From the NCBI RefSeq assembly GCF_000092845.1, contig NC_014150.1:3106704-3170703 (forward strand): a DNA stretch of 64,000 bases, written 5' to 3'. A model generated the notes under the pieces. That model worked only from the letters and a program-made list of their open reading frames with translations, was not told the DNA's origin and made no database searches. The position numbers and the translations under genes were made by a program. Position 1 is the stretch's first letter; the number at the start of each line of letters is the position of its first letter. Of the stretch, positions 1 through 8,355 are shown piece by piece. The stretch is from Brachyspira murdochii DSM 12563. Its GTDB lineage: Bacteria > Spirochaetota > Brachyspiria > Brachyspirales > Brachyspiraceae.

Positions 1-595
1 TTATATTTTTTATAGTGCTGGAAAATATTTCATATTCTGATTTATTAATTTTTATAACATTATCATTTTCTGTTTTATATTCATCTTCATCATAATCATC
101 TATTACTTCATCTTCAATAGTATATCCCAAATTATATAATATAGTTTTATACATAAATATTGTAAATTTCTTTATGCAGTATGATAATTGTATTGATATA
201 AAGAATAATCCAACAGCTAATATTGTACTGTAAAAAGTATAATCCTTTTTATATAAAAGTTTTTGTATTTCCGGCACATAGCTAAGAGATAGTATAAGTA
301 TTACAGAAGTAACTATAAAGAAAAGTAAGTTTTCTATAGTTTTGGATAAACTAGTATATTTTTTAGTAGGCTGCATCATTACTATGATAAAAGCATATAA
401 TATAGAAATGCCTATCCATATCCATACCCAAACATCAAGAGCATAAAGCAAATACACGAAAAAATTCTCAGGGTTTGATGATATTAAAAGTATATAAAGA
501 GGAATAATAACAGCACTGTATATTAAAGTGCATATCATAGCAGCAAAAAAGCCGTATATATATGATTTAGATAAGTTTATTTGTTTATCTTCCAT
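1..595 (-). CDS. Integral membrane protein, C-terminus beyond the window
   Basis: An open frame of 198 codons starts at an ATG at 595 and leaves the left edge without a stop. It begins MEDKQINLSKSYIYG and is followed by about four hydrophobic segments (roughly residues 13-35, 48-68, 85-105 and 118-138), then an acidic tail (EDEVIDDYDEDE). The start lies only 9 bases after the stop of the ATP-grasp gene at 605, so the two are probably co-transcribed. I do not recognise a family; a small multi-pass inner-membrane protein is all the sequence supports. A TTA at 1-3 would be a minus-strand stop but is out of frame with this start. Confidence 0.7.
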   Translation of the reverse strand, partial: MEDKQINLSKSYIYGFFAAMICTLIYSAVIIPLYILLISSNPENFFVYLLYALDVWVWIWIGISILYAFIIVMMQPTKKYTSLSKTIENLLFFIVTSVILILSLSYVPEIQKLLYKKDYTFYSTILAVGLFFISIQLSYCIKKFTIFMYKTILYNLGYTIEDEVIDDYDEDEYKTENDNVIKINKSEYEIFSSTIKNI

Positions 596-604
596 AAATA
601 GTAC

Positions 605-2776
605 CTAGTTCTTTCGCCATATTGCATTGTTATATTTTAAAGCAGTTTGTCCGAATATTTTCATTATTTTTTCTAATTCCAATTTATTAGAGTATAGTGC
701 ATATTCAAGACCTTTTTTGCCTTTACTTATAGCAGCAATAAAGCTTTCTTCTGTTATACAAACAGCGTTAGCTCCTAACATAAAATATTTAAAAGTATCA
801 GCTCCATATCTAGGAGACTCTGCCAGCAATGTTAATTGCATTTTATGATTATTATGCAAATTACATGCTGCTCTGTTTATAGTATCGGCAACTTTTTCCA
901 TACCTTTTAATGCATACTTATTATTATTTGAAAAATATATACTATTTGCATGTGAAGAATTGACATTATGAATGTCATTTTCATTTGATATTCCCTTAAT
1001 TATTATAGGAATATCTATTTCCTTTATAATTTTTGATAATTCTTTTTCGCTTTTTACATATATTTTATTATGAGATGTGATGTTATAGCAGTATGATAAA
1101 TCTATTCCCACAGCACAGGCACCATTTTTTTCTGCAGCTCTTAATCTTTGTAAAATAACTTCATGAGGATTATTACCATCTATCATGATAATTCCTCTTT
1201 TACTTCCTTTTATAGTTCTTATTGAAAGCTCAAATAATTCCTCATTATTAAAATCATTTAATATAGCCAATACTTCGCAGTTAGAAGCAGCATCTAATAC
1301 TATTTCATAATATTCTCTTATATCCATTATACCATCTATTACTTCAGGAAGATTGTATATAGTATCTAGTATAATTGGCTGTGATAAATGCATATTAAAT
1401 ATATTAGTTTCTAAATTAACTTGTTTTTCTTCATGAATTATACTAGGATTAAAAGAGTAATGAGAAAGACCTGTTTTTTCGTCAGTATCACCTTTAAATA
1501 GATAATTGGCACTTTGTTTTGAAGCTAGTTTTTCATGTGCTATTCTATTTATTTCTTCAGCTGTAATACTTTTTTCATCTGTCAATTTAAAATGTACGCA
1601 GTTCATAGCTTTATTTGCTATTGCTATTGCTTCATCTCTGGTATTTCCTACAGCAATAATATTACCAGCTTTTTCCAAATTATTTGTAGGAGTAACAAGT
1701 ATGTCTCCAGCTTTTGTTTTTATAAATACTTCTTTTATTCCTTCAACTTTTTTAGCGTTTTCAACACCTTCAATTGATTCTATAATGCCAGTACCGGGTA
1801 AAAATGCCCTTTCAATAGAAACTTTATTCCATTTTGGTTTTAAATCGCTTGGAGGATTACCCAATGCTATTTCTATGGCATTTTTTATCAAGTTTACACC
1901 AGTAGAAAGAGGGTAGGTATAGGCACTCATAAATCCGCCCGATAGTCTTGCAGCAATTTCTCCTACCATAGCACCATTTTTTGTAACTTTTATATCGCCT
2001 TTAGCAGCACCTATTTTTAAATTTAATGCCTTTATACCAGCTTTCATTACATTAACAGCATCATCTAATTTTTCTTTTTCCAAAGCAGAAGGCATAATAT
2101 GTCCAGTCTCTATAAAAAATGGAGGAAACTCTATTATTCTGTCGGCTACTCCAGTAACATATATTTCATCATTATATATAAGCATATCTATAGATAGTTC
2201 TGGACCGTCCATAAACTCTTCTATGATAACTTCCCCTGAAGGAGATGCACTTTTTGCCCTATTAAATGCAGCAAGTATATCATTTTCATTTGAAACCTTC
2301 ATTACACCGCGAGCTCCCATATTATCAGCAGGTTTTACTACAACAGGCGTATTTAAATGTCTATAAGCATCTATTGCTTCATCATAATTCCATACTGGAA
2401 AGAAATTAGGCTGAGGTACATTATTTTTTTTAAATCTTTCACGCATTCTTATTTTATTTGAAGCAGCATATGCATCTTCAAATCTGTTTCCCGGAAGCCC
2501 TAAAGCATTAGCAACAGCAGCCACAGTTGTAGAAGCATCTGTACCTACAGTGATAACTCCGTTAATTTCCATTTTTTGACTCAAATCTCTGGCTGCTCTT
2601 ACACTTCCATCTACATCTCTAGTAGAAACTACCATAGGATAGTCAGCTATTTTCATTCCATGTGCATCTTTATTATAATCAAATACTATCGTGTAAAGTC
2701 CCATTTCCTGAGCTATTTGTATAGCAGGTACTTGTAATAGTCCTGCTCCTATTATTATTATGCGTTTACCTTTCAT
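605..2776 (-). CDS. ATP-grasp enzyme fused to an FMN-dehydrogenase-like TIM-barrel domain
   Basis: The N-terminal half is an ATP-grasp ligase of the carbamoyl-phosphate synthase/PurK/PylC type. It has a Rossmann-like pre-domain opening with MKGKRIIIIGAG, the ATP-binding segment VVVKPADNMGARGVM at about residue 145, and a metal-binding GEIAARLSGG near 275. From about residue 450 to the end the protein resembles the FMN-dependent alpha-hydroxyacid dehydrogenase (lactate oxidase) barrel: DIPIIIKGI, then an ESPRYGADTFKYFMLGANAV segment matching the family's GGIRxGxDVxKALALGAxAV. The usual HGGR catalytic stretch is not recognisable, so the barrel may not be active. The ATG at 2776 was preferred to one at 2815 because AAAGG precedes it at good spacing. 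Substrate unknown. Confidence 0.8.
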   Translation of the reverse strand: MKGKRIIIIGAGLLQVPAIQIAQEMGLYTIVFDYNKDAHGMKIADYPMVVSTRDVDGSVRAARDLSQKMEINGVITVGTDASTTVAAVANALGLPGNRFEDAYAASNKIRMRERFKKNNVPQPNFFPVWNYDEAIDAYRHLNTPVVVKPADNMGARGVMKVSNENDILAAFNRAKSASPSGEVIIEEFMDGPELSIDMLIYNDEIYVTGVADRIIEFPPFFIETGHIMPSALEKEKLDDAVNVMKAGIKALNLKIGAAKGDIKVTKNGAMVGEIAARLSGGFMSAYTYPLSTGVNLIKNAIEIALGNPPSDLKPKWNKVSIERAFLPGTGIIESIEGVENAKKVEGIKEVFIKTKAGDILVTPTNNLEKAGNIIAVGNTRDEAIAIANKAMNCVHFKLTDEKSITAEEINRIAHEKLASKQSANYLFKGDTDEKTGLSHYSFNPSIIHEEKQVNLETNIFNMHLSQPIILDTIYNLPEVIDGIMDIREYYEIVLDAASNCEVLAILNDFNNEELFELSIRTIKGSKRGIIMIDGNNPHEVILQRLRAAEKNGACAVGIDLSYCYNITSHNKIYVKSEKELSKIIKEIDIPIIIKGISNENDIHNVNSSHANSIYFSNNNKYALKGMEKVADTINRAACNLHNNHKMQLTLLAESPRYGADTFKYFMLGANAVCITEESFIAAISKGKKGLEYALYSNKLELEKIMKIFGQTALKYNNAIWRKN

Positions 2777-2941
2777 TTTAGTATTGCCTTTTTTATTCAG
2801 TTTAAAATATTCCATTATATATAGTGCTATTAATATCGAAATTTAAACAGCAAACTAAAGAATTTTAATTTTTTTTTACTATGTTAAAAATATTATTTGT
2901 TAAAAATATTATTTTCTTATTATTTATTTTAATATTACTAA

Positions 2942-2969
2942 TTGACAATTTTTTATATGCAAATAAAAT
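2942..2969 (+). promoter_or_regulatory. Sigma70-type promoter for csaA
   Basis: TTGACA at 2942-2947, a 16-base spacer, then TAAAAT at 2964-2969, about 30 bases before the csaA start. Seen in the sequence; activity is inferred. Confidence 0.55.
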
Positions 2970-2999
2970 ATTGTCAGATAATTGTTTGGAGATTATAAA

Positions 3000-3350
3000 A
3001 TGGAAAATAATATTAAAGATGAAACCTCATTTGATAACTTTATGGCACTTGATATTAGAACAGGTACTATAATAGAAGCTGAAGATTTTCCTAAAGCTAA
3101 AAGACCAGCATATAAATTAAAAATTGATTTTGGGGCATTAGGTACAAAGGTATCATCAGCACAGATAACAAAATTATACAAAAAAGAAGATTTAATAGGA
3201 AGGAAGATCGCAGCAGTTGTTAATTTTCCTAAAAAACAAATAGCTAATTTTTTCTCTGAATGTTTAGTTTTAGGTGCTGTAAAAGATAATGGGGAAGTGG
3301 TATTATTAACTACTAAAGAAGACTGCGAAAATGGTACACCAATAGGATAA
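3000..3350 (+). CDS. csaA: CsaA-like tRNA-binding domain protein
   Basis: This 116-residue protein is a single tRNA-binding OB-fold of the CsaA/Arc1p/MetRS-C-terminal type. Key stretches are LDIRTGTIIEAEDFPKAKRP, then KVSSAQITKLY, VVNFPKKQIANFFSECLVLG and the C-terminal NGTPIG. CsaA is a small dimeric cytoplasmic protein described as a chaperone-like, secretion-related factor in Bacillus; its RNA-binding role is established for the fold. GGAG sits 8 bases before the ATG at 3000, which decides this start over an in-frame TTG at 2982. The gene stands alone and converges with the helicase gene downstream. Confidence 0.9.
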   Translation: MENNIKDETSFDNFMALDIRTGTIIEAEDFPKAKRPAYKLKIDFGALGTKVSSAQITKLYKKEDLIGRKIAAVVNFPKKQIANFFSECLVLGAVKDNGEVVLLTTKEDCENGTPIG

Positions 3351-3460
3351 ATTATTTTTTAGTATTATTACTTTATCACTGACTCTAATAAATAATTATT
3401 TTTTGAATATTATTATGTAGAAATAATCATTTTTAATTAAAGTTTAATAATAATATATTT

Positions 3461-5155
3461 TTAATTATTAAATTCAAGTTCTTCAAAAGAATCTTTATCA
3501 AGAAGTTCATAATGATAACCCTGCTCTGTAAGAAATAATTGTCTTTTATGAGCAAAGTCTTCTTCTTTTGTATCTGTAGTAATAATAGAAAAGAAATAGC
3601 TTTTATTTTCACCTTTTTTTGGTCTTAAAACCCTTCCAAGCCTTTGAGCTTCTTCCTGCCTTGAACCGAAAGTTCCTGATATCTGTATTAATACATTAGC
3701 ATCTGGTAAATCAACTGCTAAATTAGCAACCTTACTTACTATAAGTATTTTTATTTCACCTGTTTTAAATTTTTTATATATAATATCTCTTTCAGCCTGA
3801 GGAGTTTTTCCAGTGATAATAGTATATCCAGTTCTTTTTTTCATCTCATTTAATTGATCCAAATACTGACCTATTATAAGTATATTTTTACCCTGAAGTT
3901 TTTCTATAATCTTTTTTACTACTGTGTATTTAAGAACATTCTCACTTGCTATTCTGAATTTTACTTTATCGCTTGATACCACATAATCAGACCTATGACT
4001 TTCATCTAAAGGTATTCTTATATCATAGCAGTATGCTTCAGCAATAAACTTTTTTTCTTCAAGCTCTCTCCAAGGTATATCAAATTTTTTGGGACCTATT
4101 AGACAGAAAACATCTTTTTCAAGCCCATCTTCACGTACTAAAGTAGCAGTAAGACCAAGTCTTCTCATACTTTGAATTTCGCTTGTAAGTTTTATAATAG
4201 GAGCTGGAAGTAAATGAACTTCATCATATATTATAAGTCCCCAATTATACTGGAAAAATAGTTCAAAATGCACAAAAGGAGATTCTTTATTTTTTCTATA
4301 TGTAAGGATTTTATAAGTAGCTATTGTTATAGGCTTAATTTCTTTATTTAGTCCGTTATATTCGCCTATATCTTCTGGAGGTATATCTGTTTTATCAAGT
4401 ATTTCATCTCTCCATTGCCTGCATGCAGTAACCCCAGTAACTATAATAAGTGTTCTAGTTTGAGTTTTGTACATTGCCGCAATACCTACAACAGTTTTAC
4501 CAGTACCGCATGGAAGTGCTATTACTCCCGCACCTCCTTCTGGCTTGCCGTCTGCATAAAATGCTTCAACAGAGTTTTTTTGATAATCTCTTAAAGCAAA
4601 ATCTTCACCGTTAGAAGGTAATTTTGTTCTCATATTAAAATGATAAGGCTCTCCTGTTTTATAACCTGCCAAATCCTGTACTGGATATCCTATATTTATA
4701 AGTGCTAATTTTATATGACCTCTGTATGTGGCATCTATCTCTAATTTGTTATTATTAATTTCTGCTTTTATATATTTAGTCATAAGTTTATAGTGCAGAA
4801 TTTCATCTATTATGTTCTTGTCTTCACTTATAAGATAATATTTTTCATTTTCTTTGATAATTTTTATTCTTCCATACTTTTCAATACTTGTTTCTATTTG
4901 TTTTATTATGTTCTTTGGTATTTCATAAGAGGTATATTTTTTTAAAAATCCAATTATCTGTTCTGAAGTGTAGTTTAAACTTGCTGCATTCCATAATGAT
5001 ACTAATGTTATTCTGTAAGTATGTATATATTCAGGACTTTTTACAAGTTCGGCAAATACAAGCATAAAATTTCTAATTTCTTCAAAATGTTTTGTACTAA
5101 CATCTAAAAGAATAGTACCATCGCCCTGAACTATGAGAGGAGCATTCTTGTTCAA
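3461..5155 (-). CDS. XPB/Rad25-type DNA helicase
   Basis: A 564-residue superfamily 2 helicase of the bacterial XPB group. Visible motifs are the Q-like LRDYQ at about 188, Walker A PCGTGKT at about 215, DEVH (motif II) near 305, GLTATLVRED (motif III) and the motif VI QRLGRVLRPK near 510. The N-terminal 180 residues form the usual damage-recognition-like region. XPB homologues unwind DNA in repair or transcription, using ATP. No nuclease partner (such as a Bax1-like gene) is adjacent. The start is a TTG preceded by AAAGGA at 7 bases, with no ATG nearby in frame, so a TTG start is likely real. Confidence 0.88.
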   Translation of the reverse strand: MNKNAPLIVQGDGTILLDVSTKHFEEIRNFMLVFAELVKSPEYIHTYRITLVSLWNAASLNYTSEQIIGFLKKYTSYEIPKNIIKQIETSIEKYGRIKIIKENEKYYLISEDKNIIDEILHYKLMTKYIKAEINNNKLEIDATYRGHIKLALINIGYPVQDLAGYKTGEPYHFNMRTKLPSNGEDFALRDYQKNSVEAFYADGKPEGGAGVIALPCGTGKTVVGIAAMYKTQTRTLIIVTGVTACRQWRDEILDKTDIPPEDIGEYNGLNKEIKPITIATYKILTYRKNKESPFVHFELFFQYNWGLIIYDEVHLLPAPIIKLTSEIQSMRRLGLTATLVREDGLEKDVFCLIGPKKFDIPWRELEEKKFIAEAYCYDIRIPLDESHRSDYVVSSDKVKFRIASENVLKYTVVKKIIEKLQGKNILIIGQYLDQLNEMKKRTGYTIITGKTPQAERDIIYKKFKTGEIKILIVSKVANLAVDLPDANVLIQISGTFGSRQEEAQRLGRVLRPKKGENKSYFFSIITTDTKEEDFAHKRQLFLTEQGYHYELLDKDSFEELEFNN

Positions 5156-5226
5156 TTTTTTTTCCTTTAATTAAAGTATGGATATATTTGTATATATTTA
5201 TTTAATAAATTTATTAACATTAAATA

Positions 5227-5919
5227 TTAATAAACATTATTTTCTATTAATGAAATAGTTTCTCTAAATATATTAAGATATTCTATATTATTAGTGTTCT
5301 GACTAACCCATGATTTTAACACATTTAATGCTTTAGTTTTATCATTCTGTGCCAAATAAACATCAGATAATGTTAAAGCAGCTTGAGGTATCAAATAGCT
5401 TTTAGGATATGCTTTAGTGAAGTTTTCTAAAGTAGAAGCAGCCTGAGTATAATTTGTTAATTCTATCTGGGTATTTGCCAAATTATACATTGCACTATCT
5501 TGTAAATAAAAACCTCTTGCATTTGCCACTTCCTGATAGTATTTTTCAGCTTCTGTGAAATTTTTTATATCATAGTAAACACAGCCTAAAGCATATGCAC
5601 TTCTTAATCTTAGTGTTTTTCCTTTGGCAGCTGAGTATACTTTCTGAAATCTTGAAGTAATATCAATAATTAATGCAGGATCATTTAATTGCTCTTTTGG
5701 TAATTGAGCATTTTGATATACATTATACAATGCCAAAGCAGATTCAAACTCAGTGTTTCTGGCGGAATCCTGACTTTCTATATTAGCTTTATATATTAAA
5801 ACACCAGCTATTATTACTATTAATAATACAAAGCCCGATATAAATATTATTCTATTATTGTATATGTATGTGAATATTAACTCAGCATTTTTTTGTATTT
5901 TATTTGTGTTTTCAGACAT
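5227..5919 (-). CDS. Membrane-anchored TPR protein (YfgM-like)
   Basis: 230 residues: a short cytoplasmic N-terminus, one transmembrane helix at about 28-47, then an extracytoplasmic region of TPR-like helical hairpins, for example YALGCVYYDIKNFTEAEKYYQ, YNLANTQIELTNYTQAAS and LTLSDVYLAQNDKTKALN. Layout and length match the YfgM/tetratricopeptide-like-domain family, which associates with secretion and outer-membrane chaperone pathways in other bacteria; the function here is inferred only from that likeness. AGAGGA precedes the ATG. The gene is upstream of the helicase gene on the same strand, about 70 bases away, and may share its transcript. Confidence 0.7.
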   Translation of the reverse strand: MSENTNKIQKNAELIFTYIYNNRIIFISGFVLLIVIIAGVLIYKANIESQDSARNTEFESALALYNVYQNAQLPKEQLNDPALIIDITSRFQKVYSAAKGKTLRLRSAYALGCVYYDIKNFTEAEKYYQEVANARGFYLQDSAMYNLANTQIELTNYTQAASTLENFTKAYPKSYLIPQAALTLSDVYLAQNDKTKALNVLKSWVSQNTNNIEYLNIFRETISLIENNVY

Positions 5920-6032
5920 AAAGATCCTCTTAAAATTAATTGTTTCAATAAACGCTATTTTTAATAATCCATTATAATAATTAAACTTAAAAAAATCAAG
6001 TGTTTATTTCATAATTATTTTCTATGATATGG

Positions 6033-6061
6033 TTGAAATTTTATTATTGTTTATTTATAAT
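6033..6061 (+). promoter_or_regulatory. Near-consensus sigma70 promoter
   Basis: TTGAAA at 6033-6038, a 17-base spacer and TATAAT at 6056-6061, about 33 bases before the ATG at 6095. Confidence 0.65.
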
Positions 6062-6094
6062 TACTGTTAAAATTTCTATATAGGTAATTAATAT

Positions 6095-7129
6095 ATGTCT
6101 CCTCAAAAAATAGATTCCGGAAAAGAAGTATTGGCTATAAAAATATTAGCAGAATATAGTGATTTAAAAAAATATATATATATGGTGTTTTTTATAGATA
6201 AATATGACAGCAAACTTATGGATGCTGCTTTTGTTATTTCTGATGATAATAAACTTCTAAAATTTTTAAATTCATATACAGATTTGCTAGAGCTGTATAA
6301 ACATATAAAAATATATAATAAGCTTAATAATGAAAATAATAAATTATTTGAGAAATTTAAAAAAGTCGTTGATGATATTTTTAATGATAATAAAAATATT
6401 AATAATATTATAATATATCAAAGCAATAATAATATTATTTCTATTATTGATATATTTGCAAGCAGTATGAATAGATTTATGGATTTTCATATTGGTACTT
6501 TTGATATAGCACATAAAATACTTAATTTTGATGAAGTTTATAATGGTTTGGATAATGTAGCTAAAGAATTAGAAAATACTGCTGCTATGCATGCGTCATA
6601 TAGTTCTGATTCTAATTCATTAGAAGAAAATACTGATGCAGCTAAACAGTCTGAAGCTCCCAGCTATAAGTTAATTAATGCCTCATTTATAGTTGATCCT
6701 ATAGGAGGAAAATCTATTAATGATATAAATGTAGGCGATAAAGTTATGGTAAGCATTAATTCTAATACTGTTGAAGAAAATATAATATATCTTGAGCTTA
6801 AAGGAAAGAAAGATAAATATTCAAAATATATAGTACCTGCTGAAGTTTTAGAAAAACATGTTGAAGAAAAGTCTATTAAGATATTATTAAAGTTAATAGA
6901 CGGATATTGCTGTTTAATAGAAGAATTAGAACCTATTAAACTGAAGGTATTTAATCCTACTCAAGATGTATATATTGAAGGTGAGGATAATGATGCCGAT
7001 AAAAAACCTTCATTAATAAGCAGATTATTTTCAAAAATTAATACATTTAAGCTTGTGATGTTTGGAATGGCTGCTGTTATACTTATTCTTTTTGCTGCTA
7101 TAATATATGTATTCTTTTTTCAAGTTTGA
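6095..7129 (+). CDS. Hypothetical C-terminally membrane-anchored protein
   Basis: 344 residues with no signal peptide and a single hydrophobic helix at the very C-terminus (about 318-341, ending VFFFQV), so it is probably a tail-anchored protein facing the cytoplasm. The first 160 residues look helical, with an asparagine-rich stretch (about 90-115). A beta-rich region at about 190-290 contains GGKSINDINVGDKVMV and ends in KLKVFNP. A serine/glutamate-rich linker joins the two halves. I do not recognise a family. It has its own strong promoter and stands apart from the next gene by 87 bases. Confidence 0.65.
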   Translation: MSPQKIDSGKEVLAIKILAEYSDLKKYIYMVFFIDKYDSKLMDAAFVISDDNKLLKFLNSYTDLLELYKHIKIYNKLNNENNKLFEKFKKVVDDIFNDNKNINNIIIYQSNNNIISIIDIFASSMNRFMDFHIGTFDIAHKILNFDEVYNGLDNVAKELENTAAMHASYSSDSNSLEENTDAAKQSEAPSYKLINASFIVDPIGGKSINDINVGDKVMVSINSNTVEENIIYLELKGKKDKYSKYIVPAEVLEKHVEEKSIKILLKLIDGYCCLIEELEPIKLKVFNPTQDVYIEGEDNDADKKPSLISRLFSKINTFKLVMFGMAAVILILFAAIIYVFFFQV

Positions 7130-7216
7130 TTTTATTGAATTAAATTTTTTGTATATTTTATAGTTTTTATGTTTATATAGATTTATTATTTTTGATAATT
7201 AATAAGGAAAATAACT

Positions 7217-8212
7217 ATGAAAATAGCAGTATATTCTCTTTTAGATGATGAATTAGAGTTTTTTCAATTAATGGAGAAAAAATACAATACAAAATTTACA
7301 TTCTATAAACATTATTTAAATATTGATAATGCTAAAGAGATTCAAGGCTTTGACAGTATAGTTGTTAATGCAAGAGATGAAATAAATTCTGAAGTTCTTG
7401 ATAAATTGAAAGAATACGGTATAAAATATATGAGTACAAGATCTGCAGGTTATGATAATATTGATGTTGATTATGCTGATAAAATAGGAATAAAAATAGC
7501 AAATGTTCCTTCATATTCTCCTAATTCTGTAAGCGAGTTTACAGTACTTTCTCTTCTTGCTCTCATTAAAAATTATAATAATTTGATTATAAACGGATAC
7601 AATAGAAATTTTATAAGAAACGGGCTTGTAGCAAAGGAATTGAGAAATTTAAATATTGGTATTATAGGAACAGGCAGAATAGGAACTCTAACTATAAAAC
7701 ATCTTAAAGGTTTTTATCCGAAAAATATATTCGTGTATTCAAGAACAGAAAAAGATGAAATAAAAAATTATGCTGAGTATGTAAGTTTAGATGAACTATA
7801 TAAAAATAGCGATGTTATAATATATCATATACCATTAAGTAAAGAAACTAAAGATATGGTATGTAAGGATTCTATAAATAAAATGAAAAAAGGAGTTTAT
7901 ATTATCAATGTAAGCCGCGGCGGTATAGTTAATAATGAAGATTTGCTTGAGGGATTAAAAAGCGGACATATTGGAGGGGCTGCTTTAGATGTTTATACTA
8001 ATGAAATAGAATATGTTAATAAAAATATAAAAGATATAGTTTTAAAAGATAGTGTTATAGAAGAATTGTTTAAAATGAAAAATGTTATAATAACTCCTCA
8101 CTATGCATTTTATACTGATGAGGCACTACTCAATATGGTAACTACCTCTATTGATAATATATTCGAATTTATGAATACAGGAAAATGCATAAACAAAATA
8201 ATAAAGTCTTAA
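7217..8212 (+). CDS. D-isomer specific 2-hydroxyacid dehydrogenase (D-lactate dehydrogenase-like)
   Basis: 331 residues, the usual length for NAD-dependent D-lactate dehydrogenases. The NAD-binding Rossmann motif GIIGTGRIG is at about 148. The substrate/catalytic arginine segment INVSRGGIV is near 233, and the acidic residue of the charge relay follows around 262. The catalytic histidine is in ITPHYAFYTDEAL near 296. The closest well-known type reduces pyruvate to D-lactate with NADH in the cytoplasm, which would suit a fermentative spirochaete; other 2-oxoacids cannot be excluded. AAGGA precedes the ATG. Confidence 0.85.
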   Translation: MKIAVYSLLDDELEFFQLMEKKYNTKFTFYKHYLNIDNAKEIQGFDSIVVNARDEINSEVLDKLKEYGIKYMSTRSAGYDNIDVDYADKIGIKIANVPSYSPNSVSEFTVLSLLALIKNYNNLIINGYNRNFIRNGLVAKELRNLNIGIIGTGRIGTLTIKHLKGFYPKNIFVYSRTEKDEIKNYAEYVSLDELYKNSDVIIYHIPLSKETKDMVCKDSINKMKKGVYIINVSRGGIVNNEDLLEGLKSGHIGGAALDVYTNEIEYVNKNIKDIVLKDSVIEELFKMKNVIITPHYAFYTDEALLNMVTTSIDNIFEFMNTGKCINKIIKS

Positions 8213-8241
8213 TTTATTTAATAACTTTTTATTTTTTTTAA

Positions 8242-8270
8242 TTGACTAAGTTTATAAAATTATATAAAAT
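8242..8270 (+). promoter_or_regulatory. Sigma70 promoter and hairpin leader of the peptide-binding lipoprotein gene
   Basis: TTGACT at 8242-8247, 17 bases, TAAAAT at 8265-8270. The expected leader contains an inverted repeat TTTGATTAG (8284-8292) / CTAATCAAA (8318-8326), just before the ribosome-binding site. Confidence 0.55.
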
Positions 8271-8355
8271 ATTTTTACATAGATTTGATTAGTAATTATT
8301 TTTTATAACTCATACATCTAATCAAAATAAAAATAGTTTAATCATGGAGTTTGAT

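Noticed and set aside
2881-3072. Open frame overlapping the csaA start
   Set aside because: It runs through the csaA promoter and start in another frame and is made of Ile/Leu/Phe/Lys only; no Shine-Dalgarno site.
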